NCBI RefSeq assembly: GCF_001647285.1
Contig: NZ_LRML01000003.1
Coordinates: 452,081 to 516,080 of the forward strand
Direction: 5' to 3'
DNA: 64,000 nt
From: Rufibacter roseus
GTDB taxonomy: Bacteria > Bacteroidota > Bacteroidia > Cytophagales > Hymenobacteraceae
In this document: positions 50,127-58,915 of the stretch, in pieces
Layout: each line of letters starts with the position of its first letter
Numbering within the stretch: the stretch's first letter is position 1
Position numbers and translations under genes: made by a program
The notes under the pieces: model-generated
Told to the model about the DNA's origin: nothing
Databases searched by the model: none
The model's input: only the letters and a program-made list of their open reading frames with translations

Positions 50127-51266
50127 ATGAACTTATCCTACAACGAAAATCAGCAAATGATAGCAGAAATGGTCAGAGACTTTGGCGCTAAAACCATAAA
50201 ACCTGACATGATGAAATGGGATGAAACACAGGAATTTCCTGTTCATGTATTTAAACAATTAGGAGAACTCGGTTTAATGGGTGTGCTGGTGCCACAGGAA
50301 TATGGAGGTTCAGGGTTCGGCTATGTTGAATACGTAACAGCCATTGCTGAGTTAGCTAAAATAGATGGATCTATTGGCTTATCTATGGCAGCACACAATT
50401 CCTTATGCACTGGTCACATTTTACAGTCTGGCACAGAACAGCAAAAGAAAAAATGGCTTCCAAAATTAGCTTCTGCCGAATGGATTGGTGCTTGGGGATT
50501 AACGGAACCAAATACAGGCTCAGACGCGGGAAACATGCGTACGGTAGCTGTTAGAGACGGGGATCATTGGGTTTTGAACGGAGCTAAAAATTTTATCACC
50601 CATGGTAAGTCAAGCAACATTGCAGTGGTAATAGCAAGAACAGGCGGAGTAGGGGATTCTCACGGAATGACTGCTTTTGTAATAGAAAAACCAACTGAGG
50701 GCTTTTCAGCGGGTAGAAAGGAAGACAAGCTAGGCATGAGAGCCTCTGAGACTACTGAATTGATTTTTGAAGACTGCAGAGTACCACATGAAAACATATT
50801 AGGCGAAGTTGGTGAAGGCTTTATCCAGTCTATGAAAGTACTAGATGGAGGACGAATATCAATTGCCGCCCTTAGCTTAGGCATAGCACAGGGTGCGTAT
50901 GAAGCCGCATTAGCATATTCTAAAGAACGTCAGCAATTCAATAAACCAATTTCACAGTTTCAAGGAATTGCGTTTAAATTAGCAGATATGGCCACTGAAA
51001 TAGAGGCCGCGGGGCTGCTAACCTATAGAGCTGCCGCCATGAAAGACAGAGGAGAGAACGTGAACAAAGAATCAGCCATGGCTAAATTATACGCGTCTGA
51101 AGTATGCGTAAGAGCGGCGAATGAGGGGGTACAAATCTTTGGTGGCTATGGCTACACCAAAGATTACCCGGCAGAAAAATATTACCGAGACTCTAAGCTA
51201 TGCACCATTGGCGAAGGAACCTCTGAGATACAGAAACTTGTCATTTCCAGAGCCGTATTAAAATAA
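50127..51266 (+). CDS. Acyl-CoA dehydrogenase
   Basis: FAD-dependent enzyme of 379 residues catalysing the first beta-oxidation step or a branched-chain acyl-CoA step. GAWGLTEPNTGSDAGNM and NGAKNFITHGKSSNIAVVIA are the FAD-binding motifs, DGGRISIAALSLGIAQGAYEAAL the subunit interface, and GGYGYTKDYPAEKYYRDSK with TIGEGTSEIQ the C-terminal signature including the catalytic-region residues. Length is standard. It is monocistronic with a possible operator upstream. Chain-length preference cannot be read reliably. Confidence 0.92.
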   Translation: MNLSYNENQQMIAEMVRDFGAKTIKPDMMKWDETQEFPVHVFKQLGELGLMGVLVPQEYGGSGFGYVEYVTAIAELAKIDGSIGLSMAAHNSLCTGHILQSGTEQQKKKWLPKLASAEWIGAWGLTEPNTGSDAGNMRTVAVRDGDHWVLNGAKNFITHGKSSNIAVVIARTGGVGDSHGMTAFVIEKPTEGFSAGRKEDKLGMRASETTELIFEDCRVPHENILGEVGEGFIQSMKVLDGGRISIAALSLGIAQGAYEAALAYSKERQQFNKPISQFQGIAFKLADMATEIEAAGLLTYRAAAMKDRGENVNKESAMAKLYASEVCVRAANEGVQIFGGYGYTKDYPAEKYYRDSKLCTIGEGTSEIQKLVISRAVLK

Positions 51267-51280
51267 TTGAGGATTATCTA

Positions 51281-51311
51281 TTGACTCTGAATTTATTAGT
51301 CAATATCTTTG
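51281..51311 (+). promoter_or_regulatory. Promoter of rpsU
   Basis: TTG at 51281-51283, 20 bases, then TATCTTTG at 51304-51311: a good Bacteroidota promoter 41 bases before the rpsU start. Confidence 0.65.
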
Positions 51312-51351
51312 CAATCCTTAAAAGACAAGAGCCTTAATTTTAAACCATAAT

Positions 51352-51546
51352 ATGATCATCATTAACGTAAAGGATAACGAGTCTGTAGACAAAGCCTTAA
51401 AGAGATTCAAGAAGAAATTTGAGAGAACTGGTGTGTTAAAGCAATTACGCGCCAGAACTTTCTTCCAGAAGCCTTCTGTAACCAAGAGAAAGCAAAAAGA
51501 AAGAGCTATCTATAAGCAACAATTGTTTGCTACTGATAACTACTAG
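51352..51546 (+). CDS. rpsU: 30S ribosomal protein S21
   Basis: A 64-residue, very basic protein of the small ribosomal subunit; in Bacteroidota S21 also takes part in handling the anti-Shine-Dalgarno region during initiation. INVKDNESVDKALKRFKKKFERTGVLKQLR is the full S21 signature and the Lys/Arg-rich tail is typical. It has its own promoter and is followed by the Xer gene about 73 bases away. Confidence 0.97.
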   Translation: MIIINVKDNESVDKALKRFKKKFERTGVLKQLRARTFFQKPSVTKRKQKERAIYKQQLFATDNY

Positions 51547-51619
51547 ACTTTATTCTTAGAACTTACGTTGTAATTCCATAAATTAGTACTTTGCCGCAGC
51601 AACTGGCAGATACTGATTT

Positions 51620-52498
51620 ATGGAATTATTTTTTAAGTACCTACAGTACGAGAAGCGGTTCAGCCCCCACACCCTCCTCTCTTATCAAACCGATTTACAG
51701 CAGTTCCAGGAATACCTAAAAGAGGTGTATGAGCTGGAAAATGTAAACGAGGTAACCCATGATATAATTAGGTCATGGGTAGTAGCGCTGGTTCAAAAAG
51801 ATTTGGACAGCCGCACCATTCACCGCAAGATAGCTTCTCTCAGATCTTACTTCCGCTTTCAGGTAAAGCAGGGAGTAGTTGAGACAAATCCCACCCTAAG
51901 AATTAAAGCGCCAAAATTGGCGAAAAAATTACCAGCCTTCATTCCTGAAGATGATTTTACCAAGCTGCTGGACAAAATAGAGTTCACTGATGACCTTAAG
52001 GGGCAGCGGGAAGTTGTGATTCTTGAGTTGCTCTATGGCACAGGCATGCGCTTGGCAGAACTAACCGGCATACAACTTTCAGATGTTAATCTAGCTGCTA
52101 AAACTTTAAAGGTTTTAGGTAAAGGAAACAAAGAGAGGATCTTACCCCTGAATGGCTCCTTACAACTTGCTCTTGCTAAATATATTCAGCTAAGAACCGC
52201 TGCTTTTCCCAATAACAATTCTACATTTCTGCTCGTTACAGACAAAGGGGCACCCCTCTATCCTAAGTTTGTTTACCGTGTGGTAAAGAAGTACATCAGT
52301 ATGGTGTCTACCTCAGCTAAAAACAGCCCGCACGTACTCAGACACTCTTTTGCCACGCATTTGCTGAACCGTGGGGCAGATTTAGGGGCCATAAAAGACT
52401 TGCTTGGGCACGCCAGCTTGGCCGCCACTCAGGTATACACGCATAACTCTATTGAGAAACTGAAAGCTGTCTTTGAAAAAGCCCACCCAAAAGCTTAA
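51620..52498 (+). CDS. xerC: Tyrosine recombinase XerC/XerD-type
   Basis: Site-specific recombinase that resolves chromosome dimers at dif. The 292 residues have the N-terminal SAM-like core-binding domain (FLKYLQYEKRFSPHTLLSYQ), then the catalytic domain: Arg in LYGTGMRLAEL near 144, Lys in VLGKGNKER, HxxR in SPHVLRHSFATHLLNRG near 240, and the Tyr in AATQVYTHNSIEKL near 272. Length and position after rpsU fit the housekeeping enzyme; there is no integron or phage context. XerC versus XerD cannot be decided here. Confidence 0.92.
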   Translation: MELFFKYLQYEKRFSPHTLLSYQTDLQQFQEYLKEVYELENVNEVTHDIIRSWVVALVQKDLDSRTIHRKIASLRSYFRFQVKQGVVETNPTLRIKAPKLAKKLPAFIPEDDFTKLLDKIEFTDDLKGQREVVILELLYGTGMRLAELTGIQLSDVNLAAKTLKVLGKGNKERILPLNGSLQLALAKYIQLRTAAFPNNNSTFLLVTDKGAPLYPKFVYRVVKKYISMVSTSAKNSPHVLRHSFATHLLNRGADLGAIKDLLGHASLAATQVYTHNSIEKLKAVFEKAHPKA

Positions 52499-52522
52499 TT
52501 GTTTCACCTAAAGTAGTTAACT

Positions 52523-52825
52523 ATGAAACTGCAAATTCAATCAGTGCACTTTACCGCCGACCAAAGCTTGTTAGATTTTATACAGAAGAAGCTAGACAAG
52601 CTAGACACCTTCTTTGACCGGATTATTGGCGGCGAGGTTATATTACGTGTTGAGAGACCTGAAACACATGACAATAAAATGGTGGATGTAAAAGTCTATG
52701 TACCTGGTGCCACCCTATTTTGCAAAGAGCAGGCAGGAACTTTTGAGGCAGCCATTGATAAAGCAGAAGCCGATATGAAAAAGCAGCTCATTCGGTACAA
52801 AGAGAAAATACTCAGCCACCACTAA
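52523..52825 (+). CDS. hpf: Ribosome hibernation-promoting factor (short HPF/RaiA type)
   Basis: A 100-residue ribosome-binding protein that stabilises inactive ribosomes in stationary phase. MKLQIQSVHFTADQSLLDFI, FFDRIIGGEVILRVERPE and AIDKAEADMKKQLIRYKEKI follow the S30AE beta-alpha-beta pattern; the C-terminal long-HPF domain is absent, giving the short form. It follows xerC by about 25 bases and shares a terminator with metK. Confidence 0.93.
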   Translation: MKLQIQSVHFTADQSLLDFIQKKLDKLDTFFDRIIGGEVILRVERPETHDNKMVDVKVYVPGATLFCKEQAGTFEAAIDKAEADMKKQLIRYKEKILSHH

Positions 52826-52848
52826 GCTGAAAAAATATTAAACATAAA

Positions 52849-52875
52849 AAAAGAGCCCCGTTTTGGGGCTCTTTT
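52849..52875. terminator. Bidirectional terminator between hpf and metK
   Basis: AAAAGAGCCCC and GGGGCTCTTTT form a perfect 11-bp stem with a 5-base loop between convergent genes; the right part overlaps a palindromic element (about 52860-52897). Confidence 0.85.
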
Positions 52876-52899
52876 CGTTAAAATAGGTCAAAAACGAGA

Positions 52900-54204
52900 T
52901 TATAGATTGAAAGCAGACTTTATTTTATCAACGTAATCCAGCTTTTCCCAAGTAAATGTTTCAAACTCTCGCTCTTCTACTTTACCGTTTACTGTGTAAG
53001 AAACTTTCTTCACGCCAGCTTCTCTACCCATGTGGCCATAAGCCGCTGTCTCAGAGAAAATAGGGTTCTGCAGACCGAAACGCTTTATGATATCATATGG
53101 CCTCATTTCAAAGAGCTCATTCACTTTCTGGGCTATTTCACCATCTGTCATAATTTCTCCGTTGGCGCCTTTTACTTTGGTGGTGCCATAGGTGGTCACA
53201 TACAAACCAACCGGCTCAGCTACACCAATGGCGTAAGCTACCTGAACCAACACTTGATCTGCGACACCTGCCGCAACCAAGTTTTTAGCGATGTGGCGTG
53301 CTGCATAAGCGGCCGAGCGGTCTACTTTAGAAGAATCTTTTCCTGAGAAAGCTCCTCCGCCGTGAGCACCTTTTCCACCGTAAGTGTCAACTATAATCTT
53401 ACGGCCAGTTAAACCAGTATCTCCATGAGGTCCACCAATCACAAACTTACCGGTTGGGTTGATGTGGTAAGTAATATCATCAGAAAATAGATCTGCGGTG
53501 CGTTGTGGCAATTTGTTTTTTACCCTTGGCAACAGAACATTCAACACATCATCTTTGATCTTAGCCACCATCTTCTTTTCAGCGTCTTTAGATGCTTGGG
53601 CATCATTTGCGTCTGAAAGCTCAAACTCATCGTGCTGGGTAGAAATAACAATGGTGTCAATTGTTTCAGGCACGTGATTGTCTGAATAGCGAATGGTTAC
53701 CTGCGACTTGGCATCAGGACGAAGGTAGGTCATTTCCTTACCCTCTTTACGGATTGCCGCTAATTCTTTCAGCAACAAGTGTGAGATTTCTAGCGCCAAC
53801 GGCATGTAGCTGTCGGTTTCGTTCGTAGCATACCCGAACATCATGCCTTGGTCACCAGCCCCCTGGTCTTCCGGATTTTCCCGTTCAACTCCTTGGTTTA
53901 TATCACCAGACTGCTCATGTATGGCAGAGATGATACCACAGGCTTCAGCATCAAATTTATACTCAGATTTAGTGTATCCAATCCGGCGGATTACCTCTCT
54001 GGCCACCTTCTGCACATCTACATAGGCTTCGGATTTCACTTCGCCGCTTAACACTACTAAACCGGTTGTTACCAACGTTTCACAGGCAACTTTAGACTGA
54101 GGGTCTTGCTTCAGGAATTCATCAAGCAGCGCATCAGAGATTTGATCAGCTACCTTGTCCGGATGTCCTTCCGAAACCGACTCAGATGTAAAAAGATAAG
54201 GCAT
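52900..54204 (-). CDS. metK: S-adenosylmethionine synthetase
   Basis: Makes SAM from methionine and ATP. The 434 residues have [21 protein letters not shown] at the N-terminus, the methionine-binding region, [29 protein letters not shown] and the P-loop-like [20 protein letters not shown]. Length is somewhat over the usual 380-400 because of a mid-domain insertion ([20 protein letters not shown]) typical of Bacteroidota copies. The ahcY start at the window's left edge is the other SAM-cycle gene. I found no SAM riboswitch upstream. Confidence 0.96.
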   Translation of the reverse strand: MPYLFTSESVSEGHPDKVADQISDALLDEFLKQDPQSKVACETLVTTGLVVLSGEVKSEAYVDVQKVAREVIRRIGYTKSEYKFDAEACGIISAIHEQSGDINQGVERENPEDQGAGDQGMMFGYATNETDSYMPLALEISHLLLKELAAIRKEGKEMTYLRPDAKSQVTIRYSDNHVPETIDTIVISTQHDEFELSDANDAQASKDAEKKMVAKIKDDVLNVLLPRVKNKLPQRTADLFSDDITYHINPTGKFVIGGPHGDTGLTGRKIIVDTYGGKGAHGGGAFSGKDSSKVDRSAAYAARHIAKNLVAAGVADQVLVQVAYAIGVAEPVGLYVTTYGTTKVKGANGEIMTDGEIAQKVNELFEMRPYDIIKRFGLQNPIFSETAAYGHMGREAGVKKVSYTVNGKVEEREFETFTWEKLDYVDKIKSAFNL

Positions 54205-54257
54205 TTATTCTAAGGTTATGTACAAACAGAAACACATGCGTAAAAGCATGCGATTTG

Positions 54258-54286
54258 CAAAATTACTCTAATTGATGAAGATGCAA
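54258..54286 (-). promoter_or_regulatory. Promoter of metK
   Basis: Read leftward, TTG (54284-54286), 18 bases, then TAATTTTG (54258-54265). The leader contains a CATGC/GCATG hairpin. Confidence 0.5.
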
Positions 54287-54334
54287 AAAATTAAAGATCT
54301 CAAGGGGACAAAACTCTTACCGCCTGTAAGCAGT

Positions 54335-54374
54335 GTGTTTTGGTGCTATTTTCTTAAAAACAGCTCCAAAACAA
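54335..54374. repeat. Nested palindromic element before the PAP2 pair
   Basis: TGTTTTGGTGCTATTTTC then TTAAAAACAGCTCCAAAACAAC. The remaining spacer 54205-54476 has no gene. Confidence 0.65.
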
Positions 54375-54476
54375 CCAGCTACTACATAAATATCCCTTCA
54401 ACCCCAGCAAAAACCTTTTTATTGTCTGCCCCGTTTCAAAACCATCTCACAATAGTTAAATAGTACTACCTGAACC

Positions 54477-55295
54477 ATGAAAAAATTCATATGTGCCTTA
54501 GTGCTTCCTTTCGCACTTATATCTCAATCGTTTGCGCAATCTGAATCTCCTTATAAAACCTCATTTAAAGTAGATGCGCCAATCACAGCTGCCGGAGTTG
54601 GCCTTAGTGGCCTAGGCTTATACCTGATGCAGCAGAAAGAGCCGTTTACCGAATCAGAGGCAATGGCCTTGAGAAAAGAAGATGTGAACAGCTTTGATCG
54701 TTTTTCGGCAGGCAACCACAGCGAAAGCGCCAAGAAAATAAGCGATGTAATGCTTTACAGCTCTTTAGCGGCACCTGCTCTACTGCTTTTTGATCCTGAA
54801 ATAAGTAGCAACGCCGGACAGACTGCGGTTCTATATGTTGAAACCATGGCTATTACCGGCACACTCTTCACTATGGCGTCGGCGGCGTTTCCTCGTGCGC
54901 GCCCTTTAACATATAGCCCAGATGTGGAAATGAGAGAGAAAACTCGCTCCAACTCCCAAAATTCTTTCTATGCAGGACATACTGCCGCAGTGTCAACAGT
55001 TAGTTTTTTTACGGCAAAAATTTTCCATGACTACAACCCTGATTCACCAGCACGCCCGTTTGTTTGGGCTGGAGCTGCTTTAGTGCCCGCTGCAGTAGGC
55101 TACCTACGTTTAGAGGCCGGAAAACACTTTCTGAGTGACAATATAATTGGGTACGGAGTTGGTGCAGCCGTAGGAATATTGGTACCACAACTTCATAAGA
55201 AAACCAACAACAGTGGTATCTCTTTGTTCCCTAGTGTGATTCCGGTGGCAGGCAGAGCAGTAGACGGAATTAGTTTACAATACAAATTTAATTAA
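54477..55295 (+). CDS. PAP2-family phosphatase, first of a tandem pair
   Basis: A 272-residue exported membrane-associated phosphatase (signal peptide MKKFICALVLPFALISQSFAQ). The PAP2 motifs are NSFYAGHTAAVS (with the phosphate-binding Ser/His) and GYLRLEAGKHFLSDNIIGYG (catalytic His). Several hydrophobic helices precede them. The C-terminal tail NNSGISLFPSVIPVAGRAVDG is extracellular-style strand. Substrates may be isoprenoid or lipid phosphates. A paralogue begins four bases later, and the palindromic element lies upstream. Confidence 0.85.
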   Translation: MKKFICALVLPFALISQSFAQSESPYKTSFKVDAPITAAGVGLSGLGLYLMQQKEPFTESEAMALRKEDVNSFDRFSAGNHSESAKKISDVMLYSSLAAPALLLFDPEISSNAGQTAVLYVETMAITGTLFTMASAAFPRARPLTYSPDVEMREKTRSNSQNSFYAGHTAAVSTVSFFTAKIFHDYNPDSPARPFVWAGAALVPAAVGYLRLEAGKHFLSDNIIGYGVGAAVGILVPQLHKKTNNSGISLFPSVIPVAGRAVDGISLQYKFN

Positions 55296-55299
55296 GCTG

Positions 55300-56043
55300 G
55301 TGAAGCAGAGTATTCTAAGAATTGCTAGCGTTTTCTTACTGTTACTTGGGCATTTTAATGCAAATGCTCAGGCCGCAGAACCTTTATATAAAACGGATTG
55401 GATAAGAGATGGAGCCATTACTGCAGCCGGTGTGGGTATGGCAGTTATTGGCTCTTCGCTGATCTTGAACAAAGAACCTCTTACGGAAGCAGATTTAATC
55501 AGTCTAGATAGAAGGCAGGTAAATTCTTTTGATCGTTTTTCAACTGGCTACTACAGCAAGAACGCGAAAGACTTAAGCGATATTCCTTTTTACACATCTT
55601 TTGCGCTACCTCTTATTTTCTTGGCAGATGACCAAGCGGTGCCACAGGCCCCACAGATTTATCTTCTCTATGCCGAAGCTATTTCCCTGACAGGTGGTTT
55701 GTATGCATTAACTGCTGGTCTGACCAATAGAAAGCGACCAAATGTGTATGGAACAGATGTGCCTACAGAAGAGAGGCTTCATAAATATGCCACTAACTCT
55801 TTTTTTGGAGGGCACACTGCCGCCACAGCTACCGCCACATTTTTTACAGCTAAAGTATTTAATGACCTACACCCTAACTCGTCTTGGAAACCTGTGGTTT
55901 GGGGAGCCGCTGCAGCCGTGCCCGCGGCAGTAGGCTACCTTAGACTAAAAGCGGGGAAACATTTCTTGAGTGATAATTTAATAGGTTACGCCGTGGGTGC
56001 CGGAATAGGAATTTTAGTACCAGAGCTACACAAAAAAAAATAG
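55300..56043 (+). CDS. PAP2-family phosphatase, second of the pair, frameshifted at the 3' end
   Basis: A 247-residue paralogue of the preceding protein: same signal-peptide style, NSFFGGHTAATAT and YLRLKAGKHFLSDNLIGYA. It uses a GTG start four bases after the first gene's stop. The frame ends in LHKKK at a nine-A run (56032-56040). If one A is removed, the frame continues NSNIGWRLTPTTRLIAGESI to TAA at 56126-56128 and aligns with the other paralogue's tail. So the gene is shifted, either by a true mutation, slippage, or a sequencing error. The catalytic region is intact. Confidence 0.8.
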   Translation: MKQSILRIASVFLLLLGHFNANAQAAEPLYKTDWIRDGAITAAGVGMAVIGSSLILNKEPLTEADLISLDRRQVNSFDRFSTGYYSKNAKDLSDIPFYTSFALPLIFLADDQAVPQAPQIYLLYAEAISLTGGLYALTAGLTNRKRPNVYGTDVPTEERLHKYATNSFFGGHTAATATATFFTAKVFNDLHPNSSWKPVVWGAAAAVPAAVGYLRLKAGKHFLSDNLIGYAVGAGIGILVPELHKKK

Positions 56044-56117
56044 TAATATAGGCTGGCGCCTCACACCCACTACTCGCTTAATTGCTGGAGAATCTATACA
56101 AGGCGTGGCCCTAACAA

Positions 56118-56158
56118 AACGTTTTTAACCTGTTTTACAGAAAACAGCTCCAAAACAG
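56118..56158. repeat. Nested palindromic element after the PAP2 pair
   Basis: AACGTTTTTAACCTGTTTTAC then AGAAAACAGCTCCAAAACAG, overlapping the shifted tail of the second PAP2 gene and the next terminator. Confidence 0.7.
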
Positions 56159-56196
56159 AAAAGGTCAGGCTGTAATTGCCTGACCTTTTCTGTTTT
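56152..56196. terminator. Bidirectional terminator, 19-bp perfect stem
   Basis: Arms 56152-56170 and 56178-56196 are exact reverse complements with a 7-base loop; it lies between the convergent PAP2 and S9 peptidase genes. Confidence 0.85.
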
Positions 56197-56299
56197 AATA
56201 AATTACCTCAGCCACTCTGTATATCTAAAAAGAGACTATGAAGTTTAATCCGTTTACAACTTCGAATCTGCTATTCATAAAGGAATTCTGCAGCCACCG

Positions 56300-58669
56300 C
56301 TACTTCTTTAGGTTAGTCTCAAAAAGTTTGAGTATGCGTTTGTATTCATCTGTCCAACTAGACGGTTCTACAAAGCCGTGGTCTTCTACAGGATAAACAG
56401 CCAGTTCCCAATTGTCTTTGCCTAATTCTATCAATCTTTGAGAAAGCCTGACCACGTCTTGAAAATGAACATTGGTGTCCACCATTCCATGGCAAATCAA
56501 CAGAGCGCCTTGTAGGCCTTCCGCAAAATAGATGGGTGAACTGCGCACGTAAGCCAAACTATCTTGCTGCGGCTCATTTAGTATATTAGATGTGTACCCG
56601 TGGTTATAATGAGCCCAATCTGTCACAGAACGTAAGGCTGCACCTGCCGCAAACACGTCAGGCTGGGTAAACATGGCCATCAGGGTGATAAAGCCACCAT
56701 AAGACCCTCCGTAGATACCTATCTTCTTCGGGTCTACTCCATATTTCTCTACCAGCATCTTGGCTCCATCTACATGATCGCTCAAATCTTTGCCACCCAT
56801 GTGCCGGTAAATCCCAGTTCTCCAGTCTCTTCCATAGCCAGCACTGCCTCTGTAATCTATATCTAAAACGGTATACCCTTTATCAACTAATAAATTATGG
56901 AACATGTACTCTCTAAAATAGCTGCTCCACCACTTATGGGCATTTTGCAAGTAACCAGCACCATGCACAAAGATCACGGCCGGACCATTGGCAGTGGGGT
57001 TCTCTGGTCTATACAAGCGTGCATGCACCTGTGCACCATCTTCTGCATTATAAGTGATCACCTCTGGATCTCTCCACGGATACTGCTTGAATTCGTCTGT
57101 TACCGAGTTTGTAATTTGTACAGCCTTTGCCCCTGGTTTATTCTCCATGAGGTATAGCTCCCATGGCTTGTTTGAATATGAATAACGGACAGCCAGCATT
57201 TTTTCATCTGGTGAAACAGTCACATCATGAGCTCCAGTCATTTTAGTGATTTGTTCCATTTTGCCACCATTCAAGGGCATACGGTAAAAATGCTGCTCGC
57301 CTGGGTGAACTTGGTTTGTAGTCAAATACCAGTACTTTTTGTCTTTTGAAAGCTGCACCTGTTGTACTTCAAACTGGCCACTGGTTAGAGCCTTTTTTTG
57401 ACCACTGCTAACATTGATAGTATATATATGGGCATAACCACTTTCTTCAGACACAAACCATATCCGTTCATTATCAGGCATCCAACCTATTTGGCCGGGG
57501 CCGTATCCATTTACCCACGCTTCATCATGCTGCCGGTCTAAAGTTGTTATTTCCCCAGACCTAGGGTTAAAACTTAATATCCAGCGATCTTTATTGTCTG
57601 CAGAACGTGCCACTAACACAGCCTTGCTTCCATCTGGAGAATAATAAGGACCAAATGCAGCAACTTTTCTATTTTCTGAAGTAGCTTTTCCACTCTTTCC
57701 CTCAGAATTAGTATCCAAAAATTCAGGCGTGTCTTTTATTCCAGGCAGGTCTTTAAAAGATACTTGGTAGGTAGTATCAAGCTGAGTATCATACAGCCAC
57801 ATTTCATATGTAGCTTGCGGAGAACCAACCTTGGTACGTGTGGGTATCTCTTCAGTGTAACCAGATGATGTAACATAATTGGGTACCTGTGCAATTTTTG
57901 AATTAGCTGGTCTTAAAGCCAACCGGTACGTTATGTACCGTTGATCAGGGCTAAGCACCACGTTATCTACTGACTTGTCTTCAGTGTAAATTTCTTTAGG
58001 ATTACTTTTTCCTATGGCTGCGCGTTGTGCTTGGCGGTTCTGATTTTGCTCTTCCCGCTTTTTTATAATCTGGAGCAATTCAAGTTGTTGCTCTTTTAAG
58101 AATTTTTCTTGTTGACTTTTAGTCTGGTCAGGAGAGCTAGGTTTTCTACCTCTTCTAAAATCGGTAAGCTGGTTAATTTCTCCGCTACTCATATCCCAGA
58201 GGTACAGATTATTATCTTTCAAAAAAGAAACCTTCTTCTCATCATGGGTGAAACCCGGTGAACTTTCACGCTCAACAGTGTTGGTGATTTGTTTAATGTG
58301 ACCGCTTTTCACATCAACAAGAAACAAGTCCCCTCCCCTTTCATAAATGCGTAAAGTTTGGCTCTTATTATAGGTACCTCCAGGCGCGGCAAGACTTATC
58401 CGCTGATTGGCTGGTACCTTTGATATTTTCTTATTATTGATTAAGACCACGTACCGGGAATCTCCCTTGGCTTTTTCAGGATTCCATTGAAAATAAACTG
58501 ATTTACTGTTGTCGTCCCAATAAATGTTGCTTGGTGAAGTCCCAATCCATTGGGCTGGGTCTTGCATGATCTTTTCAACCGTAAGAACAGGTTTTGTTTG
58601 TGCTAAACTTTGTTTCAAAGAACCCAAAGCAAAAATCAGCAACAGGAAGGATCTTGTAAAAAAATTCAT
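56300..58669 (-). CDS. S9-family serine peptidase (prolyl oligopeptidase/DPP-like), exported
   Basis: A 789-residue exopeptidase-type protein with an export signal (ending LAQ). The N-terminal two-thirds is a WD-like beta-propeller (SGHIKQITN, MLAVRYSYSNKP and other blades). The C-terminal hydrolase has IGIYGGSYGGFITLMAMF with the nucleophile Ser near residue 656, GMVDTNVHFQDV with the Asp near 731 and VEDHGFVEP with the His near 763. It is downstream of the SusCD pair on the same strand, after a terminator, so a peptide-use role is possible. Confidence 0.9.
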   Translation of the reverse strand: MNFFTRSFLLLIFALGSLKQSLAQTKPVLTVEKIMQDPAQWIGTSPSNIYWDDNSKSVYFQWNPEKAKGDSRYVVLINNKKISKVPANQRISLAAPGGTYNKSQTLRIYERGGDLFLVDVKSGHIKQITNTVERESSPGFTHDEKKVSFLKDNNLYLWDMSSGEINQLTDFRRGRKPSSPDQTKSQQEKFLKEQQLELLQIIKKREEQNQNRQAQRAAIGKSNPKEIYTEDKSVDNVVLSPDQRYITYRLALRPANSKIAQVPNYVTSSGYTEEIPTRTKVGSPQATYEMWLYDTQLDTTYQVSFKDLPGIKDTPEFLDTNSEGKSGKATSENRKVAAFGPYYSPDGSKAVLVARSADNKDRWILSFNPRSGEITTLDRQHDEAWVNGYGPGQIGWMPDNERIWFVSEESGYAHIYTINVSSGQKKALTSGQFEVQQVQLSKDKKYWYLTTNQVHPGEQHFYRMPLNGGKMEQITKMTGAHDVTVSPDEKMLAVRYSYSNKPWELYLMENKPGAKAVQITNSVTDEFKQYPWRDPEVITYNAEDGAQVHARLYRPENPTANGPAVIFVHGAGYLQNAHKWWSSYFREYMFHNLLVDKGYTVLDIDYRGSAGYGRDWRTGIYRHMGGKDLSDHVDGAKMLVEKYGVDPKKIGIYGGSYGGFITLMAMFTQPDVFAAGAALRSVTDWAHYNHGYTSNILNEPQQDSLAYVRSSPIYFAEGLQGALLICHGMVDTNVHFQDVVRLSQRLIELGKDNWELAVYPVEDHGFVEPSSWTDEYKRILKLFETNLKK

Positions 58670-58835
58670 GAATGTCTTAAAAGTCTTGTTTAGTAAGATT
58701 AAGGGAGGTACTGATATGTGAAATTAAAAAAGACTAGAAATATAATAACATCATATTGTTAGTAAAGCTGTTTTAGAAACTGTTTGCCAAAAGCAAACCT
58801 ACATCTTAATGCTTAGCATTGTACTGACTACAAAA

Positions 58836-58870
58836 AACAATAGGCCGCACCTTTGGTGCGGCCTATTGTT
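58836..58870 (-). terminator. Terminator after the SusD gene
   Basis: AACAATAGGCCGCACC and GGTGCGGCCTATTGTT form a 16-bp perfect stem around TTT. Confidence 0.85.
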
Positions 58871-58915
58871 AAAACATTTCATATAACTAATGCTTATAAT
58901 TAAGCAATAGCCAAC

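Noticed and set aside
51620..52498. The Xer recombinase considered as a phage or island integrase
   Set aside because: Housekeeping neighbours (rpsU, hpf), no tRNA attachment site, no phage genes, and XerC/D-type length and motifs.
54205..54300. A SAM riboswitch before metK
   Set aside because: The leader is short and holds only a 5-bp hairpin; I could not find the conserved core of any known SAM riboswitch class.
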